Origin: Tuctoria greenei
Lineage: Eukaryota > Streptophyta > Magnoliopsida > Poales > Poaceae
NCBI GenBank assembly: GCA_036927565.1
Contig: JAYESD010000001.1
Span: 278,391,560 to 278,455,559, forward strand
Direction of reading: 5' to 3'
Length of the DNA stretch: 64,000 bases
A model generated the notes under the pieces. That model worked only from the letters and a program-made list of their open reading frames with translations. It made no database searches and was not told the origin of the DNA. Every line of letters begins with the position of its first letter. The first letter of the stretch is position 1. The translations under genes were made by a program, and so were the position numbers. Below, piece by piece: positions 53,729-64,000 of this stretch.

Positions 53729-55923
53729 TCAAGTAGCCTCTTCAAGCATGTCCAGGAAATGCTTTCCTTCTATCTTCTGGAAGATTGACTTATCAAAGTG
53801 CAAATCGTCGGTTGAGACCGCCTCAAATCTGTTCCATAGTTCCTTCTTGAGAGTAGTTTCTCCAGCCCGCCTTCCTTTCAGGTTAGTGCTTTCCAGTCCT
53901 TTCCAGGGAGTAGCAAGCAATGCCTTGCTGTGCAGAGCAGGAGTTTGGACAGGCTTGCCATCAGGAACATCCTGTTGCTCCCTCAAGTCAACGGTTGCTG
54001 TATTTGTTATTGTTTTATCATCCTCTGAAGGATCCATTAACACACAGGTCTTCAGAGGTGACAGGAACCACTGAAGAGTGTCATCAGTTTCTCTTATACG
54101 GTGTGTATTTTTGGAGAATTGATTGAACCCATATAAGTCATACCTCGATGCCAGATCCTTTGAGATTTCATCAGATGATGACAGGTCATCACAAGCTTTG
54201 GGGCGTTTGTCATTGTCACTGTGAGCTGTTCCGTCGCTTGAAATGTCTTCCTTCTTAGAGCCCTCTGGTATTGGAGAGAATAACTGTTGTTTACTCGATA
54301 ATGCTGGCTTGAGGCAAGAATGGGGCAATGCTCTCAAGCTCTTCTGAACTGAGAACGCGAAAGGCGATCTGTCTTCCAAGGAGCCCTTGTTTGTTGCAGT
54401 AACATTAGATGTTATGGTGCCAGTCCTTGCTTCCTTTACTACCCCAACTTGCTCTGAATCTGGACGATCATCATCAGCTGTTGTTTGTTTCCAAACAGGT
54501 AACCTGGGAATACCCCGCTGATCCATGCTACATGCTGTCTTCAACTGAGCTTTTGATGTTGGGCACCTGGATGACCATTCTTTTGTTTTAGGCAATGGTG
54601 TCAAGAGAAATAACTGATTTCCGCTATCAACCATACAAGCCTCAGAACGCCACGAGACAAGTGGTGAAGGTGAGACAATCATGTCGTCCTCAGGTAAGTT
54701 GTTGTCACTGCACTTCAACAAGTTGCATGAAGGTGTTGCTGTTTCTGCAGCAGGAAAGTTGCTACTACTGGGGACCAACTTGCCATTCCTTTTTACAGCA
54801 AGATTTGAACCAATTCCTACAGTCTGTTTTGAGACAATTTCTGTTTTCGCTGGACATGTTTCGAATGCTTGCTTCAGTCTTGAGGACCATTGCTGCTCAC
54901 AAAGAAAAAAACATGCAGGTAAGATGAACTGCAATACAAGGAACTCATGTCAAGATGCTTCAGATAAGCGAAGGGTTTAATGACAGTACACACCTTCAGA
55001 GATGTGTTGGTGTTTGATAAGAAGACACTGAACGATTCTATCTCATGTTTCCCTCTTGTGGATACAGTTTGGCATTGAAGGGCATCAGAGATCACTTCAT
55101 CAATCTAATCAACAGAAAACACAGGGACTCGTTATGAGAAAACATATGTTTTGACACATTTAAGTTAATAAATGAAAACACTGACATTTGAAGTTAACTT
55201 TGTGCCTCTAATGGAACAACACAGTGATTTCATAGCCCATTACACTACAACTGATTCAGAGATCAATATGCGAATATTGACTCACGCGCAAGTGAACTGT
55301 GAAGCATTTAAGGTCCAGTTCAGGAAAACATAAGAAAATTGCGGAAGACACATCAACAAAGCAGGGTGGCAGATTCTAACTATTCACTAGGAATTCGTCA
55401 CCTCAGATCACCACAAGAGTCCAACATAGCCAGGCACAGCAAAACCCATCACAGTAGCAACCTAACCGGACCAAACAGTAACCGATAATTCGTTGCCTCA
55501 AACGCAATCGCAGGTCCCGATATCACTCAACCGCCAAAATACCGAACGAGATGGATACGGAGAGCTAGGGTTTTCGACCTGGGAGACGATGCCGGCGAGG
55601 TCGGAGCGGGCGAGAAGGAGGCGGTCAAGCGCCGCCTCGATCGCGGCGGCGGAATCCGCGGGAGGAAGGGGCTTGCTGCGGACGGGTTCCGGCGGGTGCG
55701 CGGCATCGGGCGGAGGGGGCTTGCTGCGGACGGGTTCCGGCAGGTGCGCGGCACCGGGCGGAGGGGGCTTACTGCGGACGGGTTCCGGCGGGTGCGCGGC
55801 ACCGGGCGGAGGGTGCTTGCTAAGGACGGACTCCGGCGGGCGCCGCGACTTGTTGCCGGAGACGGAGAGGACGCGGAGCGGGCGCCGCAGCGCCGTCAAC
55901 TTGGGTCCATGGCTCTTCTGCAT
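53729..55923 (-). CDS. unrecognised plant protein with Pro-rich repeats, 539 residues
   Basis: Three exons on the minus strand, 55923-55579, 55104-54994 and 54892-53729, all phase 0 and GT..AG, 1,620 nt. I do not recognise the family. Residues about 35-85 hold a 16-residue repeat (PPPGAAHPPEPVRSK type, about 3-4 copies), followed by a helical segment (AAAIEAALDRLLLARSDLAG) that continues through exon 2. The long third exon is Ser/Lys/Asp-rich and mostly disordered in look. Two ordered patches stand out: LQWFLSPLKTCVLMDPSED (about 420) and a C-terminal ELWNRFEAVSTDDLHFDKS region (about 500-539). The acceptor of exon 3 is GAGCAG, so a one-residue alternative (54895) is possible. Clean splice phases argue that it is real. 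Nuclear or cell-division roles would be guesses. Confidence 0.75.
55671..55850. repeat. 48-bp tandem repeat inside a coding exon
   Basis: Units start at 55671, 55719, 55767 and 55815 (GCTTGCTGCGGACGGGTTCC, or close variants). They encode the 16-residue Pro-rich repeat on the minus strand. Forty-eight is divisible by three, so copy number can change without breaking the frame. Confidence 0.9.
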
Positions 55924-56512
55924 TGTTCGTGCGCGAGGAAGAGAGAGGAGCGCAACGGTCGGGAAGAGAAGGCCCTATTCCGGAAAAGGTGGGGATTTTT
56001 AATCCCTGCTCTGCTCGGCACGGTTTTGACTTGATACAGAGACCATGGAACATTCAGAAATCATGTTTCCTTGCCTGTCTCGATGACTCTGGAATTTTTA
56101 TCTTTCATTGTTAAGTTACACAACTGACCACACGCATTTGTTCGGAGAGAAATTTTCAGGCCGCACTAGGGAGCACACGCGTATCTGCTACCCCTAACCG
56201 CTGTCAAACTTGGAGGTGTGAATGTACAAGAGCTGTGATCAGTGAGAAATTTTCAGGTTCCATTTCACATCCGTAATAAGATCTTAACTAAGGTGACCAA
56301 TCCATCAAGCATTGATTAGCACGGTGAAGTGACAAAAGAGTGAAATTCAAATGGGCATTAAATCAAGTCGAGGTGCAAATCGATTGGAGCTGGTTCTCCC
56401 GTGTTGGAATGGACACGGAAGCGCTTGCTGAGGTGAAACCGTGATCGCGTGATGGCCGATGGTTTCCGTTCCGGCGGCTTCGTGCGAAGGGACAAAAAAT
56501 ATGAACAATTGA
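55924..56512. other. intergenic, upstream of the 53729-55923 gene
   Basis: Contains the minus-strand gene's promoter side and then sequence without recognisable features up to the tRNA gene. Confidence 0.5.
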
Positions 56513-56585
56513 TGTTGCTGCCCGGGATCGAACCGGAGACCTTCAGTGTGTAAGACTGACGTGATAACCACTACACCACAGCAAC
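56513..56585 (-). tRNA. trnV-UAC: tRNA-Val (anticodon UAC)
   Basis: On the minus strand the 5' acceptor half GTTGCTG (56585-56579) pairs perfectly with CAGCAAC (56520-56514), with A as the discriminator at 56513. The D arm contains GTGTAGTGGTTATCAC with the box A consensus. The anticodon loop CTTACAC reads UAC, for valine GUA codons. The T arm has GGTTCGATCCC (box B). No intron and no encoded CCA, so it is a nuclear tRNA gene. The TTGAT-rich sequence after it contains no clear T run on the minus strand. Confidence 0.95.
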
Positions 56586-57272
56586 TGCTACTAGCTAGTT
56601 CTATATTTGTCTCATACTTATACCATGGGTTATTAAAGCCCAGACACTGACAGCTAGAATCACCACAAAACCCACTTCACAGAGTACAACCTCGGAGAAC
56701 CCTTTAACACCGACAAGGCGACAAGCGAAGCCTGTTTCGGCCCGTTAAGTAACCGCACGATGAAAATCACACGGCTCAAAACGCAGCAGCCCGCGAGCGC
56801 GCCGCGTCAATCCGGAGAATATCCTAACTACTCATAAACTCACTGTTTCTCTGTGTAATTTAAAATGATACGTAGTAAAAAAGAATATTGTATAAAGTAT
56901 CTTTGGGTGCCGGTGCGAGTAGCATCACACGGCCCGGAACGCCGCATATGCCGAACAGCTCACCAGCTCGAGGGCACAGTGGTAATTTCGGACGCCAGAT
57001 CGATGGCGAAAGGATATGGGCTCGCCGTTCGCGCAGCATGACTAGTACAGTACCACCTGAGTGCGGCTAGGGTTTATTCGTCCTCTCTCTACTCCCTCCC
57101 CGTGCTCTCTCGCCGCCGCCGCAGACAAAACTTTAGTCTCCGGCCACCTCCACCTCGGCTGAGCGATGGCGATGCAGTCTGGCAGGCGAGTCATGTAACC
57201 GGAAGAAGGGTAGTTTCCCAGTCCCACCCAAAAGTACGCGAGCGCAGCGTGACCTTTGCCTCCGCTGTTGCC
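56586..57272 (+). promoter_or_regulatory. upstream region of the RGG protein gene
   Basis: Contains GGCTAGGGTTTATT (telo-box like) at about 57065-57078 and a CT-rich leader (57080-57120) before the ATG at 57273. Both are usual in ribosome-related plant genes. No protein recognised in 56586-57060. Confidence 0.5.
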
Positions 57273-59600
57273 ATGGCGACAATCAACCCCTTTGACATCC
57301 TCGGCGCTGTCGACAACGACGATCCCGCGCAGCTGCTGGCCGCTGCCGCCGTTGCGAAGCAAAAGGCCGAGGCGAAGAAGTCGGCGGCAGCGACCGCCGG
57401 AAAGGGCGCGCAGCCAGCCCCCGCCAAGTTGCCTACCAAACCTGCTCCTCCTGCCCAGGCCGGTGAGTTCGGGGTTGGGTTTCATGCGTGATGGATCTGG
57501 GGTTCAGGGTGTATATTATTGGTTCTGTCTCCATTTTAAGGTGTTGATATAAAAAGTTCATTTTTTCGTGTAAATTTATGATATAAGTGATTAGTATACG
57601 AAGCAAATATCTTGATGTCATGGTAAGAAAGATTGTTTATGTTGTTTGGAATTGATAGTCGTACCTTAGCCGTTGATAGAAAAAGCAAATCTTTAGTGAA
57701 CAGAGTGCTTACTGTTCACACATTTCATATTTCAGTGAAGGATCCTCGCAGTGGTGGATTTGGGCGCAGCGGCGAACGCGGCCGTGGCAGAGGTGGGCGA
57801 GGCTATGGCCAGAACCGTGAATTCAACAGTGAAGAGGCCAATGGATTTCAAAGAGGATATGGTGCTGGAGGTGGTGCCAGAGGTGAAGAAGGTGAGAGGG
57901 GTGCTCGCCCACCCTACCGTGGAGGTGGATTCCGGCATGGTGGATACCGTGATGGTGAGTTTGGTGATGACTCGGAGCGGCCTCCACGGAGGGCATATGA
58001 GCGCCACAGCGGTACTGGCCATGGGTATGAAATGAAGCGCGAGGGTGCAGGCCGTGGGAACTGGGGAACTACCACTGATGAAATGATTTCCCAGTAAGAT
58101 AGATGTGCTTTTGTTTGTATGCTGGTGATGTGCACATTAGTAAAGGTAGAAGTAATTTGAGTTTTTTGGATGACAGGGAAACTGAGGAAGGCCTGAAGCT
58201 AGATGAGAAGGCTCCTGTCCCTGAGAAGCAGGGTGCACCGGAGGATGCTCCACAGGCAGAGAATAAGAATGTCAATGCGAATGACGAAGAAGAGAAGGAA
58301 GAGGATAAGGTATACTTCCTGCAGGACAAGTACTCTGAATGTAGGTTCTTTTATAAAGTTGTGATATATTTCAAAGGCACTGTTGTTATGCCTATAGTGA
58401 CCCGCTGATATCATCAACCTCATAATGTCGTGTTTTATTAATGTGTTCTTTGAGCTGTGTTATGTCTTGAACCTGAATGTTATTATGTGGTTATCTTGAT
58501 TCCCTTTTGGATGTTTTTTTACTGCCGTAGTTTGTTTATATATTGAATTAATAAGCATAGATTAGGATGTGAAGGTTATTGCAATTATTAATATAAATAT
58601 TTCCTGTCCATCAGTAATATTTAGAATTCTTATTTATGAATATCAGCTTTAATGTAGATTACTGAAGTATTTCATGTTATAGGAGATGACTCTTGAGGAA
58701 TTTGAAAAGATAAGGGAGGAAAAGAGGAAGGCACTTCTTTCCTTAAAGACTGAAGAGAGGAAGGTTGATGTTGACAAGGACCTGCAGGCTATGCAGCTGC
58801 TTTCCTCCAAGAAAGGAAATGATGAAGTTTTCATAAAATTGGTAATTTTGCCATGCCTTGTGATCTTTTCCATGTTTTCATATCTTGTGGAGATGCCAGA
58901 GCCTGATTAAATGTTTTCTTCGTTTAGGGTTCTGATAAGGATGCTCTTAAGAAGAAAGAAAATGCTGAACGTGAGGAGCGTGCTAAGAAGGTCATACATC
59001 TCTCTTCTATTATTAAGTTTTATAACTTTTCCTGTTTGCCCCTATCAAGCTTCTGAATTGATAGATAGTTGTTTCCATTCTGGTATAATTGATACTATGG
59101 TGAACTTATTACATTGCTGCCTATTTTGTGTCTTTCTGAACTTTATGAAAGACATTTACCAGTCATCTTGGATTCTTTTGCTGTTCCTTCGTCAGACCTT
59201 GTTTGGATAGTGAAAAATCCACAAACCATTCGGATTGGGAGGGATTGGGGAGGAAATTAGTTTATTTTCCCTCTCTTTCCATTTTGATGATTGGTACACA
59301 AACAAACCCTCATGTTGCTAAAACTCTTGTAGCTATTTCTCCCACTTGATGAACCTAATTGTATGCTGACACATTCTCTTAAGCATTAATTGGATTTTTT
59401 TTCCTTTACGTTTTCAGTCTCTGAACATCAATGAGTTTTTGAAACCCGCGGAAGGAGAAAGGTACTATGGTGGCCGAGGTCGTGGCAGGGGCCGTGGGGA
59501 ACGTGGTGGTTTCAGAGGAGGATATGGTGGGGGTTATCGTACCCCACCCCCCGCCCCTGCAATTCAAGACAAATCTGAATTCCCAACGCTTGGTGCTTAA
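57273..59600 (+). CDS. RGGA: RGG-box mRNA-binding protein (HABP4/PAI-RBP1 family)
   Basis: Six exons: 57273-57462, 57736-58093, 58177-58309, 58683-58841, 58928-58990 and 59418-59600, all GT..AG, 1,086 nt, 361 residues. The N-terminus MATINPFDILGAVDNDDP is the Stm1/RGG-family motif. The middle is Gly/Arg-rich (RGRGRGGRGYG, then PPYRGGGFRHGGYRDG) and continues with YERHSGTGHGYEMKREGAGR, the HABP4_PAI-RBP1 signature. An acidic-basic helical part (ETEEGLKL..EMTLEEFEKIREEKRKAL) and a C-terminal RGG box (GGRGRGRGRGERGGFRGGYG) ending SEFPTLGA follow. Such proteins bind RNA and ribosomes and affect stress tolerance in Arabidopsis. An in-frame stretch upstream of the ATG lacks the family N-terminus, so 57273 is preferred. 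Confidence 0.95.
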
Positions 59601-59748
59601 TGATCATGTCAAGCAATCTATTGCCTGAAACAAGCATGATATCTTTGCTGTCATCTTCGAGTTTTGTTCATCTGCATACTACTGTACTACTTTTAACCAG
59701 GCAAATAATGGTGTTATGTATGGCATATTGTCCTCTGTTAACGTTGTA

Positions 59749-59826
59749 CTCTCTCCGTTTTTTTATTTGTCACCGGCTATTTTATTTTTGAACTAATCGA
59801 TGACAAATAAAAAGAAATGGAGAGAG
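59749..59826. mobile_element. Stowaway MITE
   Basis: 78 bp, CTCTCTCCGT to TGGAGAGAG, flanked by TA (59747-59748 and 59827-59828). The inner arms TTATTTGTCA and TGACAAATAA pair. It sits about 150 bp after the RGG gene stop codon, in or just past its 3' UTR. Confidence 0.85.
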
Positions 59827-59954
59827 TATATCAGAGTTTCTTGTCAGAATATTGTAGGCTATTACTCCAATACTACAAGCCCTTTTCTCGCGAACTATGC
59901 ATTTCTCGTTATATACCAGCTTTACTTTTTTTTATGTGGTTGTATTGTATGATA

Positions 59955-60044
59955 CTTCCTCTGTTCCATTATAATTGTCGTGAGACAATAAAAATAGTTT
60001 AATTTTGTATTGATCATGATTTCTGAACGACAAATACAAGAGAG
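59955..60044. mobile_element. degenerate Stowaway MITE
   Basis: Left end CTTCCTCTGTTCC and right end AAGAGAG between TA dinucleotides (59953-59954 and 60045-60046). The arms ATTGTCGT and ACGACAAA are inverted. Confidence 0.65.
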
Positions 60045-60046
60045 TA

Positions 60047-60592
60047 TGCAAGTTTGTCAGAGCTGTTATGCTTCATATGCCCCTGCACATAAATCCGGAG
60101 TTGGTAATTCGTTGGTTTTTGCACTCTAGTGTCAATTGCTGCGGCTGGAATTTGTGCTGACTGAATCAAAATGAAGAGTGGTTTATAAAGATTAAACTTG
60201 TAAAACAGGCTGACAGATTGCTCATAAGTTTGAGCCATCTACTAGTGAACAATGCATCAATACTGAGCAATTAATCTTTTAGGAGAGAATGAACATAATT
60301 GCAGAGTGAAGAAACCTGCAGCAGGTAAGTTATTGTTGTATACACTTCGATCTGCCCTTAAAGCTAGATCAATAGGCAAGTGACAAAATCCAACCGACTG
60401 TCCTATGGACATATGCAAACTTTATTTATTCATCAATCACAATTATCAGTATCTCAGCATGACTGACAAAAACGATTGATGACAAACATTGCATTTCTAC
60501 AATACCAGAAGAGAACACACAACATTACTTAGTTGGCACATCAACAAAAATCATGATACAGAGAAAGAGTGATAGACCTTATAAAATTGCTC
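60047..60592. other. intergenic, between two convergent genes
   Basis: Holds the 3' flank of serine acetyltransferase (minus). AT-rich; no other feature seen. Confidence 0.5.
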
Positions 60593-61555
60593 TCAAATGG
60601 TGTAGTCTGACCACTGGCATATGAACGACGTGTGATCCATAGACTCTCCTGGCATGTCTTCCTCCTTCTCGCCCTCGGACTTCTCCCGACCAATCAGCCT
60701 CGCGGGGTTCCCAACCGCCGTGTTCCTCGCCGGCACGTCTATCAGCACAACCGATCCGGCCCCAATCTTAGCCCCAGCGCCAATCTTCACGTTACCAAGA
60801 ATTGTGGCTCCTGCACCAATGAGCACGCCATTCCCAATCTTGGGGTGCCGGTCGCCAACAGCCTTCCCGGTTCCACCCAAGGTGACGTGGTGAAGGATCG
60901 AGACGTTGTCACCGACGACAGCCGTCTCACCAATGACGACGCCGGTGGCGTGGTCGAGGAGGATTCCCTTCCCGACGACCGCGGCGGGGTGGATATCGAC
61001 GGCGAAGACGTCCGCGACGCGGGACTGGAGCGCGAGCGCGAGGGCGCGGCGCTGCCGCGCCCAGAGGACGTGGGCGATGCGGTGGGCCTGGATGGCGAGG
61101 AACCCCTTGTAGTTGAGGAGGCAGTGGGAGAAGCCGACGCAGGCGGGGTCGCGTGAGCGTGCGGCGATGAGGTCGGCGACGACGGCGGCCCGGAGGAGGG
61201 AGGGGTGCGCGGTGAGCGTGGCGACGAAGAGGTCGTAGAGCAGCGTGGAGACGAGGGTGGAGGAGCAGAGCTTGTTGGCGAGGTGGAAGGAGAGCGACCG
61301 CGGCAGGGAGGGGTGGGACAGCACGGTGGCGTAGAGGAACGAGGCCAGCGCCGGCTCCGCGTCCGCTTCGCGAAGGGCCTCCGCCTTGATCTGGGTCCAG
61401 ACCCAGGTCTCGTCGTCCTCCGACTCCGGGGGCGGATACGCCGGCACCACCTCCGCGTGGAGCGCCGCCGGTGAGTGGGCCTTGTGGTTGGAGTGGTTCG
61501 CGGCACCACCCCCGCTGCCGTCGGGCTCGTGTACTTGCGGCTCGCCGGCCGGCAT
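60593..61555 (-). CDS. SERAT: serine O-acetyltransferase
   Basis: A single intronless ORF of 320 residues. It makes O-acetylserine from serine and acetyl-CoA, the committed step of cysteine synthesis. An N-terminal helical SATase domain (about 50-175, WVWTQIKAEALREADAEPAL) precedes a left-handed beta-helix of hexapeptide repeats (about 185-290, GNGVLIGAGATILGNVKIGA). Catalytic D187 (VDIHP) and H202 (LDHATG) are present. The tail ends WSDYTI: a C-terminal isoleucine is what docks into O-acetylserine(thiol)lyase in the cysteine synthase complex. ATG 61555 is chosen because a TATA box lies at 61651-61658, about 100 bp upstream; the frame is open farther up only by chance. The N-terminus has no obvious transit peptide, so a cytosolic form is likely. 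Confidence 0.95.
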   Translation of the reverse strand: MPAGEPQVHEPDGSGGGAANHSNHKAHSPAALHAEVVPAYPPPESEDDETWVWTQIKAEALREADAEPALASFLYATVLSHPSLPRSLSFHLANKLCSSTLVSTLLYDLFVATLTAHPSLLRAAVVADLIAARSRDPACVGFSHCLLNYKGFLAIQAHRIAHVLWARQRRALALALQSRVADVFAVDIHPAAVVGKGILLDHATGVVIGETAVVGDNVSILHHVTLGGTGKAVGDRHPKIGNGVLIGAGATILGNVKIGAGAKIGAGSVVLIDVPARNTAVGNPARLIGREKSEGEKEEDMPGESMDHTSFICQWSDYTI

Positions 61556-61650
61556 CGCGGAGGGGACTGACTGGTGGCGAGGTGAGCCGAGAGGAAAGCT
61601 AGCCACCAACGGCCTGTGGTCGATTGCGGCAAACGGCGACGAGGAAGAGT

Positions 61651-61658
61651 TGTATATA
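61651..61658 (-). promoter_or_regulatory. TATA box of serine acetyltransferase gene
   Basis: TATATACA on the minus strand about 96 bp before the ATG. Confidence 0.65.
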
Positions 61659-61930
61659 TGGGAACAGCGACTGAAAATGCAATCTACAACATACTGTATT
61701 ATATTTCTTCCACGCTTAGCAAAATAAATGGATAAATAATCTCCTTTTGGGTTGACCAGCAATGTTATCTGCAATATAAACTCTTGCTTCCAGAAACACC
61801 AGCAACAGCTCAAAGCCTGCGACGAGATAATGTTGCTGTGTTCAGCGTAAGTGCTAATGAATCTAGACGGAATCGAGGAGACATGTGATTAACATCCCCT
61901 GTTTCTGAAGGTCAACCGGTTTACGTTGTA

Positions 61931-62195
61931 CTCCTTCCGGTTCCAAAACAATATAACAAGATTTTATATATCAAGGAATGATTAATTTTGTCACAATTTA
62001 CTATTTTTGTTATAGTAAATACAATAAATATTGTTGATTAATTGGTTGAAACACAAAGTGCAAGATGTAAATAGCACGTGAAACAAAGCAATAGAGGCAA
62101 ATTCGATCAAAATACATTGGAAAGTGAAAAATGACATTCTTTAGTGAACATTGAATAGAAAGTTAAAATGACATTCTTTTTGAAATTGGAGAGAG
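61931..62195. mobile_element. Stowaway-type MITE, 265 bp
   Basis: Ends CTCCTTCCGGTTCCAAAA and TTTTTGAAATTGGAGAGAG between TA dinucleotides (61929-61930 and 62196-62197). The word AATGACATTCTTT is repeated in its right half. It lies upstream of serine acetyltransferase. Confidence 0.8.
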
Positions 62196-62277
62196 TACAC
62201 ATGTATTCAACAAACCATGGTTTTAAGATGAGACAGACTTTAAAGTTGATTTTCTTGATTCCATTCCGTGTTTAAGT

Positions 62278-62932
62278 CAGGGGCGGACCCAGGGCCCGGC
62301 ATACCCTGGGGCACGGCCAGCCAAAACAGACCAGACGGTGATTGATTCGTTTCTAGCGTTCGCAGTGGGGTAGCGCATACGGGTGCGTGACTCGTTCTTC
62401 CGCTGGATGCAGGGTTGCGCAGGGGTCCGTGATGCATGCAGGGGCGCATGCATCAGCCTGCTCATTCTTCATCCAGGCACACATGAGCATGCAAATTTTC
62501 CTAATCCACCATCTAATCACTATCAGCCTTGGACTATTCTTATTCAACTTGTCACAGATGAGTATTAATTTTTTCTAATCCGCACCCTAATCATTATCAA
62601 TATTTTGAATAATTATCCGATCACATTTATGAAGCGAGATATTTTCAAAGTGTACAAAGATGAAATAAACCAGTCATTCATGTTATTTAAAAAGTGCCGA
62701 CTAAGAAAGTCAAACGAGTAGTATATGCGTATATTTTTAAAATATCAGTATTGCATTAAAACTATTTATAATATAGTTAATTGAATTTAAGACTTAGAAT
62801 GTTATTTATATTTATGTACTAAATTATGTTATAAATTTTATAATTATTTACTGATTTTTAAAATATTTTTACTGAAGTATATATTATTTTTTCCGTGGCA
62901 TACCCTATAATAGAAACCTAGGTCCGCCACTT
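62278..62932. mobile_element. non-autonomous hAT element
   Basis: Ends CAGGGGCGGACCC and GGTCCGCCACTT are imperfect inverted repeats. The 8-bp duplication GTTTAAGT is perfect at 62270-62277 and 62933-62940. 655 bp, AT-rich in the right half, no credible ORF. Confidence 0.92.
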
Positions 62933-62940
62933 GTTTAAGT

Positions 62941-63164
62941 CTGAGCCCATATGTTTGTTTGATACCGTATGATACAATACAACGGTAGTCATGGTATGAT
63001 ATGATGAATAGAATGGATTATAGAGAGAAAACATATTCTAAGCAACAGGGTATTAGAGTCATACAGTTATAATCTGATGTGGTTAAGGCATAGAAGAGAG
63101 TTTTACGTGACAAGACCTGTAGAGTCAACACAAAATACGGCAGGATCATCGTAACATAAGGTGC
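62941..63164. other. intergenic, nothing recognised
   Basis: No coding potential or repeat seen. Confidence 0.4.
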
Positions 63165-63255
63165 GGTGAGACTGTGGTTTTACGTGGTTTAGGCTATTCG
63201 AGCGTAATACCCTACTATACGGTGTGTATTGTATTGCTAGAAAGTGTGCTCTCTT
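63165..63255 (-). repeat. inverted fragment of a Tat-type LTR
   Basis: Read on the minus strand, it matches the Tat LTR segment at about 7685-7745 (AGTAGGGTATTACGCTC and the bases around it, through CCACGTA). It therefore lies head-to-head with the LTR that starts at 63293. Confidence 0.6.
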
Positions 63256-63292
63256 GGGTGTGTGAGGTTGGATTCGGATACGAGTGACCCTC

Positions 63293-64000
63293 TGTAAGTA
63301 CACTGCGTACCGTATACCCCTTGGGACTGCAAAAAGACCAAAGAAACTTCACTTGTCTGAGTTGAAAACCTCCGAAGGCCCCACGTGTCATATGGGACCG
63401 GACCTGCCTCCCTTCTATGGTTAGTCCCTATCGGTACCCTGAGTACTGTATACCCCTTGAGATTGCAAAGATCTCAAGGAAATGTCATCTACTTGATTTG
63501 AAGACCTTAGGAGGCCCACATGTCAGACATAACCGGACCCGCTTCCCCAACATGGTTAGTCCTAGGGTCGCCACGTGTACCATCAAACCGGAGCTACCGC
63601 TCACAAGGGGGAAGCTCCGGGCTATGTACCATAACGGCACCCCGGATCTAACCCCAGACCGAGGGAAGCTCCGGAACTGACACGTGTCTGGTGGCACCGG
63701 ACCTATCTGTTCCCCACAGTATGCTCCGGAGCTGCCACGAGTCCAACCGTCGGATCTTCAGCCTCAAACCTCCGGTAGAATCCACAACGGCTCCAGATCT
63801 TCAAAGGGGAATCAAAGACTTCAAGACCCGATTAAGTGTCATTAATACTATGTTAATGACACACGATCGGACGACCCTTATTACCAGTAACGGCGCTGTC
63901 AAAGCCCGTAACTCGGTCATTAAGGGTAATTAAGCGCATCAAATGTGTATCAATATTAGTAGCCGCCGGGGCCACATGTCGGGCCAGGCCAACTTGTAAC
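63293..64000 (+). repeat. Tat-type LTR with duplicated 5' end, cut by window end
   Basis: It aligns with the 6976-7858 LTR from TGTAAGTACAC (versus TGTCGGTACCC) onward. The first 136 bp (63293-63428) are followed by a second LTR start (TATCGGTACCC, 63429), which then runs to 64000, matching about 7555 of the other LTR. The TATA region would lie beyond the window. Whether it is a solo LTR or the 5' LTR of a whole element cannot be told. Confidence 0.8.

Noticed and set aside
59197..59312. Possible MITE in intron 5 of the RGG gene (CCTTGTTTGGAT..AACAAACCCT)
   Set aside because: The end similarity is weak and I found no clear target duplication.
61556..61813. N-terminal extension of serine acetyltransferase
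   Set aside because: It would cross the TATA box at 61651-61658 and does not resemble a transit peptide or family N-terminus.

Overview
This is nuclear DNA of a grass (Poaceae). The genes have many short introns with GT..AG borders and GC-rich first exons. Between them lie LTR retrotransposons of the Tat, Tekay and SIRE types, a CACTA transposon, and Stowaway, Tourist and hAT elements typical of grass genomes. From memory, the pairing of an HsfA4-type gene with a SnRK1 kinase, and a serine acetyltransferase nearby, matches rice chromosome 5. I could not check this.

Layout. 1-7858: 3' part of a decayed Ty3/gypsy Tat-lineage element (RNase H end, integrase, a long antisense ORF, 3' LTR). 7864-14236: the last bases and very long LTR of a second, Tekay-like gypsy element. 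14237-24460: LTR-derived sequence split by an 8.3-kb CACTA transposon (14525-22846) with a perfect TAT target duplication. 24683-25386: broken C-terminal exon of a class A heat stress factor. 26109-29167 (minus): ten-exon SnRK1 catalytic subunit, 502 codons. 29974-47287: three nested insertions just upstream of SnRK1. A Tourist-like MITE holds an old Copia element (30101-47195), which holds a very young SIRE-type Copia element (34329-46467). The young element has essentially identical LTRs, intact gag and pol, and an intact third ORF. 47429-48078: hAT element.

49647-64000 is gene-rich: a Yae1-domain protein (49647-50631, plus), an Ole e 1-type secreted protein (51901-52613, plus), an unrecognised 539-residue protein (53729-55923, minus), tRNA-Val(UAC) (56513-56585, minus), an RGG-box mRNA-binding protein (57273-59600, plus) and serine O-acetyltransferase (60593-61555, minus). 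Stowaway and hAT elements lie between them. The window ends in another Tat-type LTR (63293-64000) with a duplicated 5' end.

The genes do not form one pathway. They include the energy-sensing kinase SnRK1, a probable adaptor for Fe-S delivery to the ribosome-recycling ABC protein (Yae1), a ribosome/mRNA-binding RGG protein and the entry enzyme of cysteine synthesis. The most unusual part is the SIRE element. Its third ORF (42566-44737) is preceded by a U3-like palindrome array, a TATA-like box, a GC-rich leader and a plausible 88-bp leader intron, so it may be an independent transcription unit inside the element.
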